Shown here piece after piece: positions 1 to 9,087 of a DNA stretch of 64,000 nt (the stretch's first letter is position 1; the number at the start of each line of letters is the position of its first letter). The stretch lies in NCBI RefSeq assembly GCF_001078375.1, contig NZ_BBXI01000002.1, positions 124,001 to 188,000 of the forward strand, in the 5' to 3' direction. Below the pieces are notes generated by a model. The model ran no database searches. It was not told the DNA's origin and saw only the letters and a program-made list of their open reading frames with translations. The DNA comes from Veillonella tobetsuensis (GTDB taxonomy: Bacteria > Bacillota > Negativicutes > Veillonellales > Veillonellaceae). A program made the position numbers and the translations under genes.

Positions 1-852
1 TTTGGTGTAAGCTATCCAACATTATTAGCAATCTGTATCTCTACAACATTTGTGGCAGTTTTACTGACTGCATTCATTATGTCTAATTTCTTAAACAATG
101 ATTTGTCCTCTGATCCTGTTTACCAAGAACGTTTGGCAGCAGGTCACGTGGCTCCACCTCGTGAAAAGAGCAGTGATTTCCAATTGAAACCAGGTGCAAA
201 AACATCTGTTTTAATTTTCTTAATTGGTATTATCTGTATCGTATTTTATGCAACAGCAATCTCTAAAAATATCGGTCTTATTAAACCGGTTATCTTTGGT
301 CGAAATGATGCCATCATCGGCTTTATGATGATCATTGCGGCGGCAATTACATTCTTCTGTAAAATTGATACAGCGCAACTTGTTAATACAAGTACATTCA
401 AATCTGGTTTATCTGCCTGTGTCTGTGTACTTGGCGTAGCATGGTTGGGCGATACCTTTGTAAAAGGTCATATTCCTGAAATTAAAGCTCTTGCTTCTAG
501 CATGGTAACAGCATATCCGTTCTTATTAGCGGTAGCATTCTTCTTTGCTAGTACATTATTGTATAGCCAAGCGGCAACAACGCAAGCTTTGGTACCAGCT
601 GTAATCTTAGCGTTAGGCATTACACCAGAAAATACAGGTTCTGTGTATATCATTATCGCATCCTTCGCAGCCGTATCCGCGCTCTTCGTACTGCCAACAT
701 ACCCAACATTGTTAGGGGCTGTACAAATGGATGATACTGGTTCCACACGAATTGGTAATCTCGTATTCAACCATCCGTTCTTTATTCCTGGTGTACTTGC
801 CATTGCTATTGCAGTAGCACTTGGCTTTGTTGTAGCTCCATTAATGCTATAA
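1..852 (+). CDS. Anaerobic C4-dicarboxylate transporter, Dcu family (5' end outside window)
   Basis: The frame is open from base 1, so only the C-terminal 283 residues are seen; full DcuA/DcuB proteins are about 440 residues. The visible part has repeated hydrophobic membrane segments and resembles the C-terminal half of DcuA/DcuB, including a stretch reading LLYSQAATTQALVPAVILALG and a final helix ending VVAPLML. Dcu carriers sit in the inner membrane and exchange fumarate, malate, aspartate or succinate under anaerobic conditions, which fits a fermenter that uses organic acids. I cannot tell DcuA from DcuB from this part alone. A hairpin terminator follows at about 890. Confidence 0.85.
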   Translation, partial: FGVSYPTLLAICISTTFVAVLLTAFIMSNFLNNDLSSDPVYQERLAAGHVAPPREKSSDFQLKPGAKTSVLIFLIGIICIVFYATAISKNIGLIKPVIFGRNDAIIGFMMIIAAAITFFCKIDTAQLVNTSTFKSGLSACVCVLGVAWLGDTFVKGHIPEIKALASSMVTAYPFLLAVAFFFASTLLYSQAATTQALVPAVILALGITPENTGSVYIIIASFAAVSALFVLPTYPTLLGAVQMDDTGSTRIGNLVFNHPFFIPGVLAIAIAVALGFVVAPLML

Positions 853-889
853 TTAGTGAAAGTATAAAACAAGATATTTTGTAGGTTCT

Positions 890-925
890 CAGGGCGTAGC
901 TTATGTAAAGCTGCGCCCTGTTTCG
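890..925 (+). terminator. Hairpin terminator after the dcu gene
   Basis: Arms CAGGGCGTAGC (890-900) and GCTGCGCCCTG (910-920) pair around a short AT-rich loop and are followed by a weak T run (TTTCGT). Confidence 0.6.
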
Positions 926-1015
926 TACAATGGATAGATGATATGAAAAATGCTATAATGTGTTTAAGAGAGGGATCCTTATAGTGTATAAGTGAGAAGT
1001 ATATAGGAGCCTATT

Positions 1016-1312
1016 ATGTATACGATTTATATTAAGCTCGACATGAATCGTATCCCCCAGGATACATTTGATACGTTGAGAGAGAAGCATCACATATGGT
1101 ATAAAACATATTTTAATGCAGGAAAATTTTTAATGATTGGCACTTGCCCTGATGTCTCAGGTGAAAGCCTTATTATCGCTCATGGAACACGAGAGGAGTT
1201 AGAAGAGGCTGTACAATTTGATTCATATTATGCCGATCAATTGGCAACCTATGAAATTCGTGAGTACAAAGTCGATTTGTTCAATGAAGCGATTAAAAAC
1301 TATATAGACTAA
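1016..1312 (+). CDS. YCII-domain (YciI-like) protein
   Basis: This 98-residue protein has the length and pattern of the YCII family, a small dimeric alpha/beta-barrel fold: a beta strand at the N-terminus (YTIYIKLD), a helix ending in a conserved His-containing stretch (REKHHIWYKTYFNAGKFLMIG), then strands and a helix with an acidic region (TREELEEAVQFDSYYADQLA). Some YCII proteins are muconolactone-isomerase-like enzymes, but the function of most is unknown. The start follows a good ribosome site (TAGGAG about 7 bases upstream). It is a single gene between two terminators. Confidence 0.75.
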   Translation: MYTIYIKLDMNRIPQDTFDTLREKHHIWYKTYFNAGKFLMIGTCPDVSGESLIIAHGTREELEEAVQFDSYYADQLATYEIREYKVDLFNEAIKNYID

Positions 1313-1333
1313 ATAACAAAATATCCTATATAA

Positions 1334-1386
1334 GGGGCTGTAACAGAATGCGGTTTTACCGCATTTTAGTTACAGCCCCTTTTTTG
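1334..1386 (+). terminator. Strong Rho-independent terminator
   Basis: A long stem GGGGCTGTAAC ... GTTACAGCCCC, with an inner stem GCGG/CCGC, is followed by TTTTTTG. It ends the YCII gene and marks the edge of the accessory island. Confidence 0.85.
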
Positions 1387-1469
1387 CGTTATTATAATGT
1401 TTTTCATTATACTTAGTGTTTCTGAGAATTAAAAACTAGAAGGTTTTTGTAATGTTAAATTTTCTATGA

Positions 1470-2484
1470 ATTACACAAACTAATGCAGCTGGTTTTACAA
1501 CAGTTACTAAAAAGAAAAGTTTAGTAAAACGTGAAAGCACTAATGTGGTGGATGATGTAACTACTACATCTGTAACTAAAAGTGAAGCTCCAAAAGATAA
1601 GAATATGTTGACTACCAAATCTCTCGAGATGAAAGATATCCAAAACGAAGCCGAGTATACATATAGCAATAATGGTATCGGCTATAACTACCATGGTAGT
1701 AAAAAGAAACTCGAAGAGATGAAGACCAACGATAAAAAAGGATATGATAAGATTTGTAACAGTATTGGTCTAGTTCCAAACTTAGGTGTAGGTTCTAAAG
1801 GTAAAGCAAGCTCGACTACTCAATCTGCAATCTCAGATGGTATACTAACAGTAGATGGTAAAGAAATTGATACTAAGACGATTAATACCAATACAGAGAA
1901 TACGTTACATCAATTAGATAAGATATTTGATAAAAAGAAAATCGAAGAACGTCAGGAGCTAGCACGTTTATTTGCTAAGAATGCTTATGAGTAACTACAT
2001 AACTGGCAACCTACCACAAAAGATGGAAAGATAGCTAAAGCTTTTGCTCATGGTGTGATTGGCGAGTGGTCTGCACGTATGACAGGTAATGCACCAGGTA
2101 GTGGTTTTAAAGCTACAATGACCAATGAATTGCTCATAGAAAAGATTAAGCAAATAGCAGATAATGATCCTGCATTAGCACAATGGTTGAGTGCTGCAGT
2201 AGGTGGTGTAGTTAATAAAGTGAGCGGAGACCTTGTAAGTGCTGCAGCTGCATCTTATGCAACAAAGTGGAATTCCTATTCGTTTGAAGATGTACCATAT
2301 TCGAATTACTATTTGAGTACAATATCAGCAAGCTGTTAATGAAGCTATAAGAAGAACAGTAGAATCGGGTATTAGGAATCAAAAGGTGGAATTAGTGTGG
2401 CAAAAAAAGAAAATGATAAAGCAGCTTTATCAATGCGAACTGGAATATTGCAGCTATATAAATGGCATTTATATAATCATTTAG
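1470..2484 (+). pseudogene. Remnant of a CdiA / filamentous-haemagglutinin-type exoprotein (C-terminal part)
   Basis: One reading frame is open from 1470 with no credible start. It is interrupted at 1992-1994 by TAA (context AAT GCT TAT GAG TAA CTA CAT AAC TGG) and continues in the same frame to 2339. A plausible CAA-to-TAA change would restore NAYEQLHNW. Near 2316 the apparent coding frame moves by one base: reading from 2317 gives VQYQQAVNEAIRRTVESGIR and runs to TAG at 2482. The peptide (GVGSKGKASSTTQSAISDG, VDGKEIDTKTINTNTENTLH, an HGVIGEW stretch, ALAQWLSAAVGG) is of the kind found in the pretoxin part of CdiA-like haemagglutinins. No secretion partner (CdiB) is in the window. A dead fragment with one nonsense codon and one frameshift is the simplest reading. 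Confidence 0.75.
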
Positions 2485-2504
2485 ATTATTAATGAGGAAT
2501 TTAT

Positions 2505-3257
2505 ATGAAAAAAGGTTTGATTTTATTATTTATTACTATGGTAATTGCTAGTATTACTATATATCAGCGTTATTATTGTGAGGAATTCCATAATAATATA
2601 GTTATTACTGCACAGTCTCATGAACTTGTAGACACTTCAATTGATGAATCAATTTCTAACCGAATTTTAGCAGTATATCCCACTAAATCTTACTATTATT
2701 ATTTAGGCTATGATGGAATTGGTCGATATGATATCAAAAATCATATTTTAGATGTTTTAGAGTTCGAGATTTATGGAGATGAAATTGGACCTTTTAAAAC
2801 CTATCATCCAAAATCTAAGATGGTTGTTAATAAGAAGAATACACTATATGATTTTTCAAAAGAAGATTTAGATAATTTTGAAAAAATGTTAATGGACTCT
2901 GAGCATAATGCACAATACTTTAATAAAAGGTGGTACCGTTCCGGTTATGAAGCTACTTTTTTGGATTTAGATAATCATCTTATTATTACGAATGATGTGA
3001 GAGGTGTAAAAAATACACCTACAAAAATTTTAATATTTAATGTGAGTGGCTTTATTATTATTGATAAAGAAACTAATGATATACGAGTTTATTTTGATGA
3101 AAGTATTGCGGGTAAAAAATCTAGAGACTCAGCTGTTTCAATCTTAAAACATGTTTATGGAGAACATCTGATAATTCTAAATAGTATAGATCAAATTGGA
3201 GAAGATGAGAAAATTGTTTTATTACAATTAAGAGATCAATACATTAGTAAAAAATAA
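2505..3257 (+). CDS. Membrane-anchored protein of unknown function, candidate orphan immunity protein
   Basis: The gene encodes 250 residues: a single N-terminal membrane segment (KKGLILLFITMVIASITIY), then a soluble domain rich in Tyr, Asp and Ile that would lie outside the cytoplasm. I do not recognise a named domain. A ribosome site (TGAGGAA) lies 7-8 bases before the ATG. It directly follows the decayed CdiA-type fragment and precedes another, which is where CDI immunity genes commonly sit. That role is inference from position only. It is more AT-rich than the metabolic genes further on, as accessory genes often are. Confidence 0.6.
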   Translation: MKKGLILLFITMVIASITIYQRYYCEEFHNNIVITAQSHELVDTSIDESISNRILAVYPTKSYYYYLGYDGIGRYDIKNHILDVLEFEIYGDEIGPFKTYHPKSKMVVNKKNTLYDFSKEDLDNFEKMLMDSEHNAQYFNKRWYRSGYEATFLDLDNHLIITNDVRGVKNTPTKILIFNVSGFIIIDKETNDIRVYFDESIAGKKSRDSAVSILKHVYGEHLIILNSIDQIGEDEKIVLLQLRDQYISKK

Positions 3258-3336
3258 TTTGTGCGTAGTTAGAATTATTGGGCTCTAATAGAAGGCGGTT
3301 GTACAGTATTCTGCTTGTAGCCTCTTTAAAATATAA

Positions 3337-3690
3337 GAAATACCAAGAAATAATAGCGATGACCACCAGGAAAGCTATGTGTTAACAAAGATTAAAGCAG
3401 CTGAATTGGTACAACTTAAAGTAAAGCGAGATACTACTATTATTGGTTCTACCGTATCTGGTAAAAAGGTAGAAGTAGACACAGGCCGTGATTTACATAT
3501 TCAAAGCTTACAAGATGTAGATAACTTTAAAGAATATAGTAAATCTGCGGGATTCTCCGTTTCTTCTAAACCTAACTTCAAGGATCTAACTGGTAGTATT
3601 AGTGCTAGTGTAGGACGCATTGATAGCAAATGGAATGGTTATAATAAAATGTTAAGTAGAATTATAATTTTTGGTTTAATTACTTGTTGA
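3337..3690 (+). pseudogene. Haemagglutinin-repeat fragment of a CdiA-type exoprotein
   Basis: The frame is open from 3337, just after a TAA, with no good start; a GTG at 3379 has no ribosome site. The peptide carries a clear FHA/haemagglutinin repeat: KRDTTIIGSTVSGKKVEVD, then GRDLHIQSLQD, then DVDNFKEYSKSAGFSVS and SGSISASVGRIDSKWN. In intact exoproteins this repeat is part of a long secreted beta-helix. The last part (KMLSRIIIFGLITC) no longer resembles the family and suggests a junction or frame loss. This is the second of three such fragments in the island. Confidence 0.7.
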
Positions 3691-3717
3691 ATAATAATTG
3701 AAATTAGGATTACTTGG

Positions 3718-4143
3718 ATGAATATGAATAGAAGTTGTTTTAAATTGAGCAGATTACCAGCTGTTGTTAAAATTTATGTTGGTTTTGTCTTATTTGTATC
3801 CATACTAATAGGACTTATTAATTTTCATGCGTATATTAATAGGCCGGAGCAGATGCAAAGTCTTCAATTATATGAACAAAAGTTAGAAACTATATCCTCA
3901 AAAAAAGTAAATGAGAAGTATTATGCATCTGGCAGAGCATCTCAAAATAATAATCTTGAAATTACATATGACTCTGTTACAATTGACGATGTTAAAGAGA
4001 TACTTTCAAAACAAAATATAGGTTGGAACGAGATAAGCAAAAATCGTATAGTTGGACACGATTATGATACTAATGTTTATATCGAACTATTTAAAGAACG
4101 AGGTTCTAATAAAGTGATTTTAATATTACAAAAAAGAAACTAG
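3718..4143 (+). CDS. Small membrane-anchored protein of unknown function, candidate orphan immunity protein
   Basis: This protein has 141 residues: a basic N-terminus, one membrane helix at about residues 18-36 (IYVGFVLFVSILIGLINF), then a charged soluble domain ending in ELFKERGSNKVILILQKRN. I recognise no family. It follows the second haemagglutinin fragment by 27 bases and precedes the third, so its position suits an orphan CDI-type immunity gene. There is no similarity evidence for this. The ribosome site is weak. Confidence 0.5.
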   Translation: MNMNRSCFKLSRLPAVVKIYVGFVLFVSILIGLINFHAYINRPEQMQSLQLYEQKLETISSKKVNEKYYASGRASQNNNLEITYDSVTIDDVKEILSKQNIGWNEISKNRIVGHDYDTNVYIELFKERGSNKVILILQKRN

Positions 4144-4353
4144 AATTTTCTTACGATAATAAATGATTTGTATTACTTATTGATGTTTATACTAGTCATA
4201 TGTATTTAGTATTGGGAAATTTTTATATTAGATATAGTTTCTGTGTATGCTAAGAAAATATCGTTAATGAAAAGGGCCCCAATTCAATTATTGGTGCCCG
4301 TTCGAGTTATTCATTATAATTTTGTTTCCATAGCATTAGAAGACATTCTTTAG

Positions 4354-4575
4354 TCTGTAGTTGATTGCGATGAGTGGACCCAGGGTAGTACTCTTGTTAG
4401 CGACAGTACTGTACGTATTACAGCTCGTGATTTACATATGCAAAGAGGTCGGCCAACCCCAGTAGGTAGTTTATTCAATTATGCATCGATGAAATATGAA
4501 AGCTCTAATATTGATAAATATGGGCCTGAGAGAGCAATGGCTAGAGTGAGTGGAGATTTATTTTATGATTTTTAA
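4354..4575 (+). pseudogene. Third CdiA/haemagglutinin-repeat fragment
   Basis: After a TAG at 4351 one frame stays open to TAA at 4573 and reads GSTLVSDSTVRITARDLHMQ, then GSLFNYASMKYESSNIDKYG and RAMARVSGDLFYDF. The GST...V.I.ARDLHMQ part matches the haemagglutinin-repeat pattern seen at 3430-3515 (GSTVSGKKVEVDTGRDLHIQ). There is no start codon with a ribosome site, so it is a remnant. Upstream, an imperfect hairpin at 4274-4299 (GGGC...GCCC) lies between it and the previous gene. Confidence 0.65.
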
Positions 4576-4707
4576 TGCCACAACATATATTACAATTTGT
4601 ATATTTATCATATATTTATTCTATGTTTTTAATGTTCATTCATTTCGATTAAATAGTATAGACTTAAAAAAAGTATAGAACTTAAGATTTGTCAGTTAAT
4701 AAAAGGA

Positions 4708-4953
4708 GTGGCTGTATTAGGCGGTACTATAACCCCTCGGGGTTATACCTTATGGGGTAGAAGAGTGTTTGTTATAATTTTTCTTGTGGCTATATTGGGT
4801 GATATTTATTATAAAAATAAAGCTGTTAAAGAAGTTAGTGATTTGTCAATTCATGATAAAGAGCATTTATGTAGCTCTGCTAAAATGCTTTATATTTACT
4901 CTATACCTTTTGTATTGGTATGTCTGTTTATGATCTTTGCTATGGATCTTTAA
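4708..4953 (+). CDS. Small two-helix membrane protein, possibly a gene remnant
   Basis: The frame gives 81 residues with two hydrophobic segments (VFVIIFLVAILGDIYY and MLYIYSIPFVLVCLFMIFAM). The only start before the first helix is a GTG at 4708, which directly abuts the purine-rich AAAAGGA, leaving no normal spacing. It may be a truncated gene or another small product of the island. No family is recognised. Confidence 0.35.
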   Translation: MAVLGGTITPRGYTLWGRRVFVIIFLVAILGDIYYKNKAVKEVSDLSIHDKEHLCSSAKMLYIYSIPFVLVCLFMIFAMDL

Positions 4954-5002
4954 TGGTTTATATTTATGTAAAAATATGTATATTTATCTGAATGCAAAAG
5001 AA

Positions 5003-5028
5003 GGGGCTGTTTTGTTACAGTCCCTTTT
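5003..5028. terminator. Terminator between the island and the fur-znuBC operon
   Basis: GGGGCTGT (5003-5010) pairs with ACAGTCCC (5017-5024) and is followed by TTTT. On the minus strand it lies just past the Fur-family gene. Confidence 0.6.
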
Positions 5029-5060
5029 AGAGGGGAATAGAGTGAATGGTATCAAATAAT

Positions 5061-5465
5061 TTACTTGGTTTGTTTGCATTTTTGGCAAATGCCTGCAATC
5101 TCTAAATGATGTTCCGTCACAGTAAATCCTGCATCTGTTAGTTCTTGTGGCATTTCTACAACGGGACATGTATGGAGTGGCACCATGTCACCACACTTAG
5201 TACATACTGCGTAATGACGATGTGTATGAGGAGTAATCTCATAGTATGCCATATCACTACCCATGATAGTGGTTCGTGTAATAATTCCCTTTGTTTCTAA
5301 CATTTCTAAGGTTCGATATATAGTAGACATCCATGTTGTGCCATCACTGATTGTTTCCGCAATATCTAGGGCCGTAATAGGTTTTGTTGCATCAGTTAAT
5401 ACAGACCAAATAGCTTCGCGCTGTTTGGTCTTTTTTATGCCTTCAGGCCAATTTGTAAGTATCAT
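5061..5465 (-). CDS. Fur-family metalloregulator, probably Zur-like
   Basis: At 134 residues this is the usual size for the Fur family. The N-terminal part is a winged helix (KKTKQREAIWSVL ... MSTIYRTLEMLETKGIITR, with the recognition helix STIYRTL). The C-terminal part is a metal-binding dimerisation domain with a TPHTHRHYAVC stretch and two CxxC pairs (CTKC, CQKC) that normally hold a structural zinc. It is the last gene of a minus-strand group with a znuB-like permease and znuC-like ATPase, which favours zinc sensing (Zur). Iron (Fur) or peroxide (PerR) sensing cannot be excluded from sequence alone. Confidence 0.85.
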   Translation of the reverse strand: MILTNWPEGIKKTKQREAIWSVLTDATKPITALDIAETISDGTTWMSTIYRTLEMLETKGIITRTTIMGSDMAYYEITPHTHRHYAVCTKCGDMVPLHTCPVVEMPQELTDAGFTVTEHHLEIAGICQKCKQTK

Positions 5466-5474
5466 AATATCCTC

Positions 5475-6285
5475 TTATTTGCTAAATTGTAATCGACGTA
5501 TAACCGTCTTTATATTCTTGATTACAAGCACTACCAATAGAATAAATACTGATGTAAGTGAAACAAATCCACCTGGTGCTACATTGAGATAATAAGAGCC
5601 AAAGAGGCCTATAATCATAGCTAGTAAACTAAATCCAATGGAACACAGTAATGTCGTTCTAAACCCTTTTTCTAGCTGTAAAGCCGATGCGACAGGCAAG
5701 GCAATCATGGCACTTAATACAAGGACGCCCACGATTTTAATAGAAATGGAGACCGCTGCCGCCATTAAGATAGCAAAGATATAGTTGATTAAATCTACCT
5801 TTACGCCTGCTACTCGGGCCGCTTCTTCGTCGTATGCTATATAGAGTAAGGAGTTATATAGTAGATACAACGTGAGTACCGATAATATGGTAAGCATAGC
5901 AATACTGATCATATCCGCTGTATTAACGGTGAGAATGCTACCAAAGAAGAATACGTTGGCATTAGCTTTCAACTTGCCAGAACTGATGAGAGTAATGGCT
6001 GTACCAATACTGAGGGATAGGATTATGGTGAGAATCAAATCGAGGTGATGAGAAAAATATTTCCGCAAGAATTCAATGAGCGCACCACAGATAGCTGTAA
6101 ATATGAAAGCCCCTACAATAGGGTTTGTATTAGTTAACAAACCTAATGTAATCCCTGCAAGGGACGCATGACTCATGGTGTCCCCAATCATACTGGAACG
6201 GCGAAGTACCATGAAAATACCGATACATGGGCAGAGTAGGGAGATGCAAATGGCTACAAAGAAGGCGTTTTGCATGAAATCATAA

Positions 6286-6293
<8 letters not shown>
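5475..6293 (-). CDS. znuB: Zinc/manganese ABC transporter permease
   Basis: The 272-residue membrane protein has the ABC-3 family pattern, about eight membrane helices, with early motifs RRSSMIGDTMSHASLAGITLG and the later VKIVGVLVLSAMIALPVASA. It forms the membrane channel for metal import with the adjacent ATPase and the divergently encoded binding protein. I place the start at 6293 because a strong ribosome site (GAGGAGGTG) precedes that ATG. The start overlaps the end of the ATPase gene by 8 bases, so the two are translationally coupled. Confidence 0.88.
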
Positions 6294-7089
<796 letters not shown>

Positions 7090-7144
7090 AAAAACCACTT
7101 TTCTAATTGACAAAATTTTCAGTACGTTTATACTATAATTATAT

Positions 7145-7178
7145 TACAAATGCAATTGAGTCGCAACTGCAATTAAGG
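7145..7178. promoter_or_regulatory. Candidate Fur/Zur-type operator between znuC and znuA
   Basis: The divergent intergenic region holds an imperfect dyad: ATTGAGT...ACTGCAAT around CGCA at about 7155-7174, next to TATAAT-like sequence near 7132-7138. A Fur-family gene in the same locus makes an operator here plausible. The dyad is imperfect and I have no consensus for this organism. Confidence 0.35.
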
Positions 7179-7236
7179 AATGGTATATATTCTATAATAG
7201 CATATGTACTCAAGGTTTTAGAAAAGGAGGCCTACT

Positions 7237-8142
7237 ATGGTCAAAAAACTGGTTTTGTTAGTAGTTGGTGTATTGATGGCTGCTCTATTTGCAGGCTGTG
7301 GTAATGACGCACCGAAGGAACAAGCAAGTAAAAAGATCCAAGTGGTAACAAGTTTTAATGCGATGGCTGAATTCACAAAGGCTATTGGCGGAGATAAGGT
7401 TGAGGTATCTACCATTATTCCAGATGGTGTTGAGCCACATGATTTCGAGTTGAAACCTGAAAATATGAAACAATTGGCAACAGCTCAAGTATTTGTTTAC
7501 AATGGTTTTGGTATGGAGCCTTGGGCACAACAAGCAATCGATGCTGCTAAAAATGATAAGCTCGTAACTGTTGTAGCAACTGAAGGTGTTGAGGCGATTA
7601 AAAACACTGACCCTGAAGAAATTAAAGAACATGGTGCCGAAGATCCTCATGCATGGTTATCTTTGAAAAATGCTAAAATTGAAGTGAAAAATATCAAAGA
7701 GGCTCTTGTAAAAGTAGATCCTAAAAACAAAGATTACTATGAAAAGAACTATACTGAATACGTAGCAAAATTAGATGCTATGATTAAAAAGTACGAATCG
7801 GAATTTGCAAAAGCACCTCATAAAAACTTTGTGACAGGCCACGCAGCCTTTGCATACCTATGCCGTGATTTTGGTTTAGAACAAAATAGCGTAGAAGATG
7901 TATTTGCTGAAGGTGAACCAAATGCAGCACAATTAGCAGAGCTTATCGAGTATGCTAAAGAAAATCACGTCACTACAATCTTTGCTGAAGAAATGGCTAG
8001 TCCAGAAGTATCCAAAACATTAGCTCAAGAGGTAGGTGCTAAGGTAGAAACTATTTACACTATCGAAAGCAACGAAGATGACAAAACATATCTTCAAAGA
8101 ATGGATGAAAACTTGACTAAGATTTTAGCAAGCTTACAATAA
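7237..8142 (+). CDS. znuA: Metal-binding lipoprotein of a zinc/manganese ABC transporter
   Basis: This 301-residue protein has a lipoprotein signal (lipobox LFAGC, Cys about residue 21) and the TroA/ZnuA cluster A-I fold: TSFNAMAEFTKAIGGDKVEV near the N-terminus, then metal-ligand candidates His in GVEPHDFEL, His in EDPHAWLS and His in TGHAAFAYL, and the acidic FAEEMASPEV. It lacks the long His-rich loop of many ZnuA proteins and has only a short acidic stretch, so manganese is also possible. A strong AAAAGGAGG site precedes the ATG. It is divergent from znuC-znuB-fur and should deliver metal to them. Confidence 0.88.
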   Translation: MVKKLVLLVVGVLMAALFAGCGNDAPKEQASKKIQVVTSFNAMAEFTKAIGGDKVEVSTIIPDGVEPHDFELKPENMKQLATAQVFVYNGFGMEPWAQQAIDAAKNDKLVTVVATEGVEAIKNTDPEEIKEHGAEDPHAWLSLKNAKIEVKNIKEALVKVDPKNKDYYEKNYTEYVAKLDAMIKKYESEFAKAPHKNFVTGHAAFAYLCRDFGLEQNSVEDVFAEGEPNAAQLAELIEYAKENHVTTIFAEEMASPEVSKTLAQEVGAKVETIYTIESNEDDKTYLQRMDENLTKILASLQ

Positions 8143-8194
8143 TTAGATAGTATACAAATTTAAATAATTCTTAACAAAAATATATAAAAAATCG

Positions 8195-8226
8195 AAAGCA
8201 AGGTATAGAGTATGCCTTGCTTTTGT
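8195..8226 (+). terminator. Terminator after znuA
   Basis: AAAGCAAGGTAT pairs (one G-T) with TATGCCTTGCTTT, followed by TGTGTT. Confidence 0.7.
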
Positions 8227-8328
8227 GTTATAATAAATGAGCAGTTCATGAAGGACTGCTTTGTTTAGGTCCGACACATAGGTCCTAACAAATGTGTTGA
8301 AGTATTAGTATGTATTAAAAGAGGACAT

Positions 8329-8997
8329 ATGATTGAATTTTTAGATCGATTAGCAGGTCCCATAGATACAGACAGCGTACGTATATATCGCCGTCGTACT
8401 AGTGTTGTCTAATTAATCGTAATGATAGTTCTAGCCATCATATGCTATCAGTTTACTGTAATTGGAGATACGGTCTATGCGGATTCCATGCGAAACTTCA
8501 TTATGAATCCCACCATATTTACAAGACTTGAGCACCTTAGCTTGCTTAATGTTGTTGAAATTAATGGGCTGTTAGAACAATTGAATAATAAGACGCCTCT
8601 TTGGGATATGAGTCATTGGCTACTATTGATTGTGAAAGCGCTATTTATGGCAGTCCTCATTAGTCTCTATGCTCTGTGGCGCTCACGCCATTGCTATACC
8701 ATGACCGTTCTGACCGGCGTATTTCATTGTATTGCATATGCACAACTGGTAATTGGTATCTATATGTTCAGCTTAGGGGTTCTTATTAGCTTTGCTAAGG
8801 CTCCTATAGTGCTAGTGTTATTGCTCGGCGTATTTCTAAGTATTATCTGTGTATTACTGACGATGTCATTGCTTACCGTAGTAGGACGTGTAAGTGGAGC
8901 TACTATTTCGGGCAATACCTTTGAAGGTTTACTCGTTATTACTGGCGCATATCTCATATGGGTTTGCATTAAATTTATAGGCTTATTATTATTCTAA
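8329..8997 (+). pseudogene. Multi-pass membrane protein gene interrupted by an in-frame stop
   Basis: An ATG at 8329 with a good ribosome site (GAGGA) opens a frame reading MIEFLDRLAGPIDTDSVRIY, then RRRTSVV, and meets TAA at 8410-8412. The same frame goes on without further stops to 8995 and encodes at least five hydrophobic helices (e.g. LIVMIVLAIICYQF, LGVLISFAKAPIVLVLLLG). The natural product would be about 222 residues. Either the gene is dead, or a shorter product starts at ATG 8422, which has no ribosome site. I do not recognise the family. Confidence 0.6.
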
Positions 8998-9033
8998 CAA
9001 GGCATACCCCTGTAAAGGGGAGGTGCCTTGTTG
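8998..9033 (+). terminator. Terminator after the interrupted membrane gene
   Basis: CAAGGCA...TGCCTTG with an inner CCCC/GGGG stem, directly after the stop codon. Confidence 0.6.
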
Positions 9034-9053
9034 CTTATGCATCATAAAAAAGA

Positions 9054-9087
9054 GCAACTACGAATTATATATCGTAGTTGCTTTTTT
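9054..9087. terminator. Bidirectional terminator between convergent genes
   Basis: Perfect arms GCAACTACGA (9054-9063) and TCGTAGTTGC (9072-9081), with T runs on both strands. It overlaps the last codons of the minus-strand FliB-like gene. Confidence 0.8.

Noticed and set aside
7090-7113. Longer znuC start at the TTG at 7113
   Set aside because: The ATG at 7089 fits the family's usual start (LSIQHLYFSY), and the upstream eight residues are not typical.
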